A stretch of DNA of 64,000 nucleotides, taken from Larus michahellis (taxonomy: Eukaryota; Chordata; Aves; Charadriiformes; Laridae). The stretch's first letter is position 1, and each line of letters starts with the position of its first letter. Of the stretch, positions 55,908 through 64,000 are shown one piece after another. The position numbers and the translations under genes are program-made. The stretch is taken from assembly GCF_964199755.1 (NCBI RefSeq), contig NC_133914.1, forward strand, positions 1,612,001-1,676,000. The letters are read 5' to 3'. The notes beneath the pieces were generated by a model. It had not been told where the DNA came from. It ran no database searches and saw nothing but the letters and a program-made list of their open reading frames with translations.

Positions 55908-56534
55908 GGGAAGGGAGAGAGGAAGGGGAAAGGGAAGGGAAGGGGAAAGGGAAGGGAAGGGGAGGGGAGGGGAGGGGAGGGAAAAGGGAAGGGAAAAGGG
56001 AAGGGAAAAGGGAAGGGAAAAGGGAAAAGAAAAGGGAAAAGAAAAGGGAAAAGAAAAGGGAAAGGGAAGGGAAGGGAAAGGGAAGGGAAAGGGAAGGGAA
56101 AGGAAAAGGGAAAGGAAAAGGGAAAGGAAAAGGGAAAGGAAAAGGGAAAGGGAAGGGAAAGGAAAAGGGAAAGGAAAAGGGAAAGGAAAAGGGAAAGGAA
56201 AAGGGAAAGGGAAGGGAAGGGAAGGGAAGGGAAGGGAAGGGAAGGGAAGGAAAAGGGGAGAAAGGGAAGTGGAAGGGGAAAGGGGAAAAGGGAAGGGAAA
56301 GGGATAAGGGGAAAAGGGAAGGGAAAGGGATAAGGGGAAAAGGAAGAGGAAAGGAAAGTGAAAGGCGAAGAGGAAGGGAAAGGGAAAGGGGAAAAGAGGA
56401 AAGGGAAGGAAAAGGGGAAAAGGGGAAGGGGAAAGGAAAGGGAAAGGGGAAGGGGAAGAGGAAAGGGGAGGAAAAGGGAAAGGGGAAAAGTGAAAAGGAA
56501 AGGGAAGGGGGAAAGGAGAAAGGGGAAAAGGGAG
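55908..56534. repeat. Polypurine (GGGAAA)n tract
   Basis: The plus strand is pure purine without a single pyrimidine from 55908 to 56269 (362 nt), then almost pure to 56534 with a few T or C. Units are variants of GGGAAGGGAAAGG, and blocks such as AGGGAAAGGAAA recur in tandem with mirror symmetry. Open frames rich in Phe/Ser/Pro/Leu on the minus strand are artefacts of this repeat. Confidence 0.97.
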
Positions 56535-57024
56535 TGAGCAGGATGCAAAGATGGCAGCAAAGGGGCTCAATGCAATGAGGAAACCAAATCTGCTAAGGAA
56601 AGGAAGGCGAGCGGGCAGCAGGCAGGCGCTGCCTGGAGAAGGTTGCGAGGGGCAGGAACCAACCGCCACCGCTGTAAATAAGGGATGAGGTGAGATTTTT
56701 AAAAAGTCATGGAGGACAAGTACCAGCTGAAGAATTGCAAATGTGAGCGGGGCAAGAAGTGTTTACCGAGGCCCCCGAGAGGGGCCGGCAGCATCGTGCT
56801 GCCCAGCACTGCCGGCAGGCACCCTGACGGAGCTGGGCCACGGGTCCTGGCACCCCAATGGCGGGGGGCATCTCCCCTGGCTCAGCCCTGCCCCGGCATG
56901 TCCCTCCGCACCGACGGGCACTTCCCAGGCACCAAACCCATGGCGCCCCGGGGCTCAAACCCAGCGCTGCCGCCCCACTCCACGGGGAGGCTGAGGACGA
57001 GCCGTTCGACGGGAGGGGCAGGTT

Positions 57025-57215
57025 ATTAAGCACATGATTAATTTTGGCACCGGCTGCCTGACAGCTCCTTCTCCAGGGCTGGGGAGAGCGAGCGCGAGAG
57101 GTGCTGCCTCTGCTGATGCAGCGGTTGGTGGGATGAAAAATCCTGCAATGCAGCACTGCTTCTTAATGAGCCATTTGTCTTTGAGTCTTCTTGACTCATT
57201 ACCATGCCGGGAGAG
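57025..57215. promoter_or_regulatory. AT-rich enhancer-like island with AP-1 site
   Basis: The block contains CACATGATTAATTTTGG, a GC-rich middle, then CTTCTTAATGAGCCATTTG and a consensus AP-1 core TGACTCA at 57192-57198 followed by TTACC. The regulatory role is inferred. Confidence 0.25.
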
Positions 57216-59084
57216 GGATGGGAGTTGCCCCAGGTCCCCATCTGAGCAATTACTCCTGGAGCAGAGCGAGGAAATACGGCCACGACGCGCCCCAGCTGCC
57301 AGGGATCCCGGCACGGCCGCCAGCACTGGGACTCCCCGCCGCAACGCAGGTGACTCCGGCCGCCGCCACGGGGGGAGCGGGACCCCCCGCCCCACAGAGC
57401 ACGCGCAGCCCAGCACCGCCTGCCCGGACACCCTGGTCCCCAGAGACGATTCCCCCAGGGCAAGAGCCACGGTCCTCTGCCGGCACGTGCGAGGGAGCCA
57501 GAGCATCCCGGAGCTGGAGGGAGCCAGAGCATCCCAGCGCTGCTGGGGCAAAGCCAGGGAGCAGGGAGCCTGGCACTCCAGCCCTGCAAAGCCCAAACCT
57601 GGATCTTAGTGGAAGAACCACGTCTCCAAAAGCCCTCTACAAGTGGGGAGCAGCCGGGGCTGGCAGCCAGAGCCTGCAAAGAAGTTGGCTGAGAAGGAAA
57701 GAGGTGGCACAGGGAAGGGGCCACGCCATCCCTGGGTGGACGGGGGCAGAGGCAGGGCTGGCCGGGGTGACTGTCCCCAAGGCACAGGCACCTCCGTCCC
57801 GCTTGGCCCTGCAGCGATGCTCATCCTGCCTACGGAAGCCGGGATACGGGCACATGGGGAGACGACTGCCAGAGGTGGGACCCCTCAGCCAGAGCGGCAG
57901 CAGTGCAGCCAACTGAGTCTGGAGACCACCCCAGAGGGACCCCCAGGCCAGGCAGGGCCCCGAGGACCCCAGCCCGTACCAGGTGGCGCAGGGTTCACGG
58001 ATGCTGTGCCGCACGGATGAGCACCCATCACTGGTTATGCCCACGGACAGCTTCCCTCCCACGGACGCGCTCGACATCTGCCCGCGCTGCCTGGGGCCAG
58101 CAGCAGGCGGCACAGCCCCCCAGTGCCCCTCCAGCGCTTGGTGGAACGGGGGGATCTGCAGGTGACTCCGGGGAGCCCGGCGGGACGGAGAGCTGACATG
58201 AGAGCAACGCACCCAACATTTACCTGCAGTAACAGGAAGGGATGAGCAGGGGCATCCCCCGGCGTCATGCTCGCCCGGGGGGCTCTGCCCATGTCCCCAC
58301 CGGGCACCTTGCTCCAGTGCCCAGCACAGCCCCCGGCGGGCGGTGGGCTCCGTGCACCCCCAGGAATTAGACCTGCCCCCACCAGAGGACCCTTTCCAGG
58401 ATTATGGGGGCCACGGCAGCCCCCCAGGCGTTGCCAGCTGTGCCAGGGTGCCGGGGAAACCCCGTTTCCCCACCTGCCCCCCTGGGCTGCGCCATGTCAC
58501 CCTCCCCAGCCCCACGCTCCCGGCAGGATGGGCTGTGCTGCCTGGCCTTAAAAAGCCACTTATCTCCAGGGCCACGCGGTGTAATGACTTAAGCCAGGGA
58601 TCACTCAAAAGCTGCTTTGGTGAGCTCGGGGCGGCACGGCGGCAGCGATGATCTCTGGGCACCCCTGCCCATCCCCGCCAAGCGCCCGGGCATGCTGGCA
58701 TTTCCATCCCTGGCTCCACTCCCGCCAGGCGCTGCCAGGGCTTGCACCTCCCACCCGCATTTCTCCACACCCCACTTTCCCCGGCACACAGCACCCTCTG
58801 CTCCGACCTCAAAGAACACCCACCCCAACCAGTTCCCTTTGAGCCACCGTCCCGTCCCGCGGCTCTTCCCGCAGTGGGGCCGCAGGGGCCGGGGTTTCCA
58901 GCAAGCAGGACCTGGGAATGGCAAGGAAGCAGAGCCCTTGGTCCCTGCGCCAGCAGGGATGCTCCAGGGCACCATGCCCCATTCCCAGGCTGGATTCCCC
59001 CCCCCGGGGTCCCTTGGGGCCAGGGCTGGGACAGACACAGGGAGCCCGGGGCACGCTGCAGCCCAGCTCACCAGCAGAGAACCC

Positions 59085-59175
59085 AAACTGCCGCTTTAAT
59101 GGATGGGCTTAATTTGCAAAGCTGATGAAAACCTAAATATTTAAATACATAATTCTGCACAATGCTCTTAGCGTG
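59085..59175. promoter_or_regulatory. AT-rich enhancer-like island
   Basis: The block holds CGCTTTAATGG, GGCTTAATTTGC, AACCTAAATATTTAAATAC and CATAATTCTGC in about 90 bp, with no coding potential. Confidence 0.25.
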
Positions 59176-59494
59176 GGCCCGGCGCAGGGGCAGAGTGAGG
59201 GGGGGGACACGGCTGGTGAGCCAGGGGCACGGCGGGGATGGGGCACACTCTGGTGGGACCACGTCGGTGTCCCAGGCACTGGCATCCCCCTCACGCACAG
59301 CCTGGGGACAAGGCGCACCCTGGCCCAGCAGCAGGCAGCGCAGGCAGGGCGAGTGCCGTGGGGTGCTCTGCTGCGGGCACTGGGGTCCCGCTCCACCACC
59401 AGCCTCCGAAGCATCCCACCAGGAGATGTGGGGAAAGGGGAGCATGGCCTGAGCCGGGGAGCTGCAAAGGGTGGCGGGATGGGCCCCCGCAAAG

Positions 59495-59590
59495 ATTACA
59501 CCACCGATATTCCTGCTACAAGAGCTTAGAGATAAAAGAGATTTACAGGATTTACCAGCAATACAAATTGAATATTTAATTTTAGCTGCA
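59495..59590. promoter_or_regulatory. AT-rich enhancer-like island
   Basis: The block holds AGAGATAAAAGAG (a GATA core), TACAGGATTTACC, ATACAAATTGAATATTTAATTTTAG. It is a compact low-GC block in GC-rich surroundings. Confidence 0.25.
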
Positions 59591-61984
59591 GGGGAGGAGC
59601 AGGGCTTGGCCCCGGGGCACATGGAGGTGTGCGGGCAGTGGGCCCCGGGGATGCCTGCCTCCCGGGCAGGCGTTTCCAGCTCTCAGGGGAAAAGAGCTGG
59701 AAACCACGACACCATGCCAGGGCTGTCACTGGGGGCCAGGGGGGACAGGCAGCCCCACACCGGTGGGACTGAGCACTCTCTGCCCAACCTGCCTCTAATC
59801 CCACCAGCCGCTCGCCAACTGCGCGGCACAGCCTCTGCTGCCATGTGGGAGCTCCCGTGGGATCGTCCCGGATGAACCACGTGCCTGGACCCAGCTCCAG
59901 GGATGCTCCGGGGGGAGCTCAGGAGGGGCCCTGGCCCCCACATGCTGCCCATGGGCCAGCCCAGAGCCAGTGCTTGGCTGCTGCCTGCTTCACCATGCCC
60001 CCCGCCCCAACAAGGATGTTCCCAACAAGGCTGTCCCTGGATGAGGTTGGCCCTGGATGAGGCTGTTCACCAGCCAGGGCATGGACTGTGCCAGGGAACA
60101 GGGCTTGGGGCAGCGGGAAGGGATGACAGAGCTGAGCACCCTCTGGCATGGGGTGGAGAAACCCCAAAGGGGACCTGGCCATCACCTGCGAAGCCAGAGA
60201 AGGGGCAGGGGCCAGGCAGCAAGAGCCCCCTGCCAGCCCGGGGCCGCCAGCTGGCCCCGAGCCCCAGCACGGGGGTCCCCAGGGTGCCACCGAGCCGGGT
60301 GCCCATCATGCCTCACCGCGTCATGGCCGGGCGTGCAGCGCTGGCGCGGGTGCTGCCATGGGGCGGGCTGGGGGAGGACGGCGGAAGATGAATGAGGGAG
60401 TCGGGAGGCTAATGGCATTGTCTGGAAAGTAGGTCGTGCGCTGAGCAAAAAGATATTTATATCAAAGCTCGTTCCCCTGCAGAAGCTCCCGAGCCGGGCG
60501 CAGGCAGCACCACAAGCCCATGGCCACGGCCCCCCATGTCCCCACAGGACCCCTTGCCTGGCCCCACACCCAGCTCTGCCATGCTGGGTACCCGCATCCT
60601 GCCAGCCCCAGGGCTGTCCTGCTTGTGGGGTGGCAATGCCGGTGGCAAAGGTCTCTCGATGGAGCGGGAGCCGTGGCAGCTCTGCCTTTTGCTGACCTGG
60701 CGGCAGGCACCGGGCGACAAATGGCGGCGGGTTATTTTTATTTTAATTTAACCTTTGCCAAGGTGCAATATTCCCGTGGACACTTCCCAGATGGGCACAG
60801 CCACCCTGTGCCAGGACGGTCACAGCGGGTCCTGCCCAGCCCCGTGGTCCCTCTCCCCACACCCAACCCTGGCACCAGCCCCTGCCCTGCTCCTCACAGC
60901 CTGCATCACCCCTGTCCTGAGCTTCAGCCAGGCCTCAGCCTTTTTGCAATCCTCAGCCACTTCCTTTCCAGCTCGGGGGAGACCCGTGCCCCAGGTCCCC
61001 TCCTGCACACCTCCGACCTTCCCAGAAAAGCCAAGAAATCATCCCAGTGAGCCCAGATGGAGCTGGTGTCTGCCAAGAGGCTTTGCCCCCGCCGGCCATG
61101 CTGCCCCAAAGGCTGCAGACATGACCCAGCCAGCAGCTGCACTGCCATCCAGCCCCGCTCTCCTGTCCCCATCCCGCACCCGGGCAGCCTTGGATCCGGC
61201 ACAGGAGCAGGTTCATTTCCCGTAATAGCTGTGTCGGCTGAATTTACAGCCTCGCTCCGAGTTTTTAATAATAATGGCCTCACTCTTAAGTAGGGCTTTT
61301 CATCTGCCTCAGAGCCCTTTCCGGAGGACGTCTGTGGCATTATCACCATTTTTCCCTTGTTCCACCACACCAGGCAGGAGAGTGAGACGGAGAAGGGACG
61401 CTGAGCCGGGGTGTGCAGGGTACGACCCCACAGGAAACCTGGCCACGAAAAGCCCCGGGGAGGCTGGAACGCCCTGGCCCAGCGGGAGGCAGCCACCACA
61501 CTCGTGCCAGCCACGCTGCAGTGATTTACACCGGCGGCGAGCCCGGGCCCCACCGTGCTGATAAATCCACTTCAGGCAGCAATAAACCAGCATTACCGCA
61601 TCGGTAATCCGCAGCGCTCCCACCACGGTGAAAAATGGAGGGGCAAGGTGCTACCGCCGCCGCTCACAGGCATGTGACGATAAGTCCCGGTCCTGCGTCA
61701 GCAGGCGTGTGGGGAGGTCTCTGGAGTGGAAATCCCCCCCCACCCCAGCGGAGCCGCAGCTGGAGGGGTGGGTGCCACCGGGCACCCACGGGAAATGCCA
61801 GCAAGAGAGACCCAGGCACAGGGCACCAGCCTGGGGACAGCCCCAGCACATGGGAACCACAGCAGCCACATGGGAGCAGGGACATCCCCAAACCGCCCCC
61901 AGCGCGTCCCCCCGCAATGCCCACCCACCCCGGGCAGAGCCGACGTCTCCCCGCCGCGTGCCGCAGCAGGGCTCTATCCGCAGA

Positions 61985-62185
61985 TTTATTTCCCTGTAAA
62001 AGCACTTTGATCTGAAGTTATTTTTTGTTTACTAGCAACAAGGTATTGTAAATACATCTTTGCTGATAATTATAGAGTCTGGGCGCACACCTTAATCCCC
62101 ATAAAATATCAGATGCTACAATTTGCCTGATTTAATGAGATTGGAGGCTGATAAGCCGCTGAGGTAAGCTGTAAACTTGGGGGGG
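61985..62185. promoter_or_regulatory. AT-rich candidate conserved non-coding element
   Basis: About 200 bp contains TTATTTTTTGTTTACTAGC (forkhead core TGTTTAC), ACTTTGATCTGAAG (TCF-like), GGTATTGTAAATAC, GATAATTATAG, CCATAAAATATC and CTGATTTAATGAG. Several transcription-factor families are represented in a sharply bounded block. Confidence 0.35.
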
Positions 62186-62714
62186 AGGAGGGAAATGATT
62201 GCAAATGTGCTAAAACGCCTTCGTCCTCCTCCTCCTGCCGCTGCCACGTGCCCAGCCCAGGCGCGTGTGCCCAGCCCCACAGCCCCCTGCCCAGCTCCCG
62301 GGGTGGGTGCGGGCTGCGCCGCAGCAGCTTCACGCAGGGATGGGCATTTAGGGCAAATGGAGGTTTTTTTTATACCATTTACCTCATTAAAACTCCAAGA
62401 GCTGAGAGCAGCACCGAGGCCTCACCGACCCGCCCGGGGGGCTGCAGCCGGGGGCTCTGCCTCGGCACGTTCTGCAGCCCGTGGTCCCCATGCCGGGGAG
62501 GGCAGGCAGCATGGCACCGCGGCCCCGGTGCCGGGCTGAGCAGAGGTGCCAGGCTGGGGTGCAGGAAGGTACCTGGGCACACGTGGATGCTCCCGTGACA
62601 GCAGCATGCACGGCCGCGTGCCAGCGGAGGTGCGAGGACAGGGTCCCGAGGGGGCACTGCTGCGCTGCCCGGGGAGGTGTGGACACTTGCATCCCACACT
62701 GTGCAGGGATGTGC

Positions 62715-62757
62715 GCGTCTCCATGCATGTCTCCATGCGTGTCTCCATGCGTGTGCA
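62715..62757. repeat. 12-14-bp tandem repeat (GTCTCCATGCGT), three copies
   Basis: Three head-to-tail copies of GTCTCCATGC(A/G)T occur in GC-rich DNA. It is a minor local duplication. Confidence 0.8.
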
Positions 62758-63329
62758 GCCCTGCCTGGCACCACCAGCCACACCAAGGACGAGCTGGGGG
62801 GTGTCCGTGCCAGAGGGGGCTTGGCCGGCAGGGAGCTGCAAAGCCAACACCACCCGCCTGCATGTGCATGGCCATGACCTCGCCATCTCCCTCCCCAGAC
62901 ACCGGGGTCTGCAGGTCCCGGGTGTCTCCGGGGCGAGGGTCCCCTTCCCGCAGCGGTCGGGGGGGGGGGGCCCTGCCTGGGAAGCAGGAGGCTCCTCCCT
63001 GTAACGAGCAGCACCGTTTCCACAGCAACCTTAAAGGCCTACAGCTGCCGCCTCGCTAACGAACCTGTGCTGGTGGCGTTCCCAGGGGATGCTGAGCCTC
63101 GTCCCCCTGCCCATCACCCCGCCTCGGACCACAGCACCCTCTCCCCCCTACCAGCCCCCAACCTGTCTCCCCCAGCTGGCGCTTTGGCTCATGCACAGGC
63201 CCCCGCCCCCCCTTGCACCGAGGCCCCCAAAAGACGCAGACACCTTGCACCAAGTGGGGCGAGCACCCCCAAACTGTCCCTGCTGCCACCCGGACAGGCG
63301 TGAGGAGCCAGCGGTGACCTACAAATGTC

Positions 63330-63485
63330 AGGCTGACAGGTTAATTAATTTCCCTCTTCTTCAGGCTGTTATCAGATGGAATAAGACGTCACCTGAGACT
63401 GTTAATTGGGCTAATTATGCCAGTTTCAGATTTTAAATAATTAGTTACTGTTGTCTCCAGCCTTACTTCCACAGTTTTCTAAAAA
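63330..63485. promoter_or_regulatory. AT-rich candidate enhancer with CRE and GATA motifs
   Basis: The block holds GGTTAATTAATTTCC, a GATA core (TTATC at 63369-63373) next to CAGATGG (an E-box), a CRE-like GACGTCA at 63385-63391, GTTAATTGGGCTAATTATGCC and TTTAAATAATTAG. The pairing of GATA with an E-box about 1 bp apart is unlike the usual 9-bp composite, so no specific complex is claimed. Confidence 0.35.
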
Positions 63486-64000
63486 GGTCAGGTGGTTCCC
63501 AGCTCCTGAAACCCGTGAGACAGGGCAGAGGGACTGTGGCGGAGCCCCAGGCGCACTGAGCCCCCCACACCAGCTGGGGACACTGGGGACAGTGTAGTCC
63601 CCACCAGTACCACAGTGGGAACCCACCTCGTGCTCACACTGGAGCTGGCAGGAGAGGGACATCCTCTGCCTTGAGGCAACGGAAGGAAACCAGGAGAGAC
63701 AGAAGGGGACATGAAAGTAGAGCATGAATGATGGGGGGCTGGGAGGAGCCCTCCCTAGCTCCCTCCTCCCTCCCTCCACCAAAACAGAGATGCCTGCATC
63801 AGGCTGAGCTCCCCCTGCCAGCCCGAGCCACAGCAACCCCCCCCAGCAGCACCCAGGTGCCCCCAGGTACCTAATTCCTCCTTGTTCGAGGGCAGACTCC
63901 CCAAGGAAAAAATCTCAGCCTGGCATTTTCAGCAAACGTGACTGCCCCGCGGGGTTTCCCGGCTGTTCGGCACGGAGATGCACACCATTCTCATGGGACA

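Larger units (their letters stand above)
52240..64000. other. DLGAP3: Upstream of DLGAP3 coding exons: presumed 5' intron/promoter region
   Basis: Because the first coding exon begins at an acceptor, DLGAP3 needs a non-coding first exon somewhere at higher coordinates, in this span or beyond the window. In human the 5' introns are long. I see no other gene: no TMEM35B or ZMYM6 motif, no transposon and no RNA gene. The span is GC-rich with AT-rich islands, a long polypurine tract and a CpG-rich patch at 53.27-53.41 kb, all listed separately. Confidence 0.5.

Noticed and set aside
55829-56669. 243- and 265-codon Phe/Ser/Pro/Leu-rich frames
   Set aside because: They are a direct translation of the polypyrimidine strand of the polypurine repeat.
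1-64000. Endogenous retroviruses or other capsid/envelope-bearing elements
   Set aside because: I looked for long terminal repeats, gag/pol-type motifs and flanking duplications and saw none. The only transposon recognised is the CR1 fragment.
1-64000. CRISPR arrays, bacterial operons, attachment sites
   Set aside because: Vertebrate nuclear DNA: spliced genes, CpG islands and AATAAA signals. The short tandem repeats here lack the repeat-spacer pattern.
1-64000. tRNA or other small RNA genes
   Set aside because: No A-box/B-box pair (GGTTCGAATCC type) or obvious snRNA/snoRNA signature was found by eye. A covariance-model search would be needed for a firm negative.

Overview
The window reads as a gene-poor, GC-rich piece of vertebrate, most likely avian, chromosome. 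The reasons are short introns, CpG-rich promoters, very few transposons, one truncated CR1 LINE (the dominant bird/reptile LINE), and a gene set that matches the human 1p34.3 block GJB5-(GJB4)-GJB3-GJA4-SMIM12-DLGAP3. I recall that block lying on a microchromosome in chicken. The species cannot be fixed from sequence alone.

Layout. (1) 1-18.6 kb is a non-coding desert upstream of the connexins. Most of it is GC-rich filler with no recognisable exon, broken by AT-rich, TAAT-rich islands that look like conserved enhancers. One of them carries a perfect 20-bp palindrome and a POU octamer. A reverse-oriented CR1 fragment lies at 14.19-14.86 kb. (2) 18.7-35.3 kb is the connexin cluster, all on the plus strand: GJB5 (Cx31.1), GJB3 (Cx31) and GJA4 (Cx37). 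Each has its whole coding region in one exon directly behind a strong 3' splice site, so a separate 5' non-coding exon is expected. A CpG island with a good donor at 32.1 kb is the likely GJA4 first exon. No GJB4 is present in the 8 kb between GJB5 and GJB3. (3) 35.3-41.5 kb is intergenic. (4) 41.5-42.9 kb is SMIM12 on the minus strand, with a CpG/ETS/GC-box promoter, a strong CTCF-like site and a minisatellite immediately upstream. (5) 43.7-52.2 kb is the coding part of DLGAP3 (SAPAP3) on the minus strand. I resolved ten coding exons; the phases close exactly and give an intact 944-residue protein. (6) 52.2-64 kb is 5' of the DLGAP3 coding exons, probably its long 5' intron/promoter region. 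It holds a 362-nt uninterrupted polypurine tract and further AT-rich enhancer-like islands, with no other coding gene seen.

How the genes relate. The connexins make gap-junction hemichannels: beta-type Cx31/Cx31.1, best known from epithelia and epidermis in mammals, and alpha-type Cx37 of vascular endothelium. SMIM12 is a small one-pass membrane protein of unknown function. DLGAP3 is a postsynaptic scaffold linking PSD-95 to Shank. They share synteny rather than a pathway. The most interesting signal is a block of near-identity, including silent sites, covering the first half of the GJB5 and GJB3 coding sequences, which suggests gene conversion between neighbours. No undescribed multi-gene system was found.
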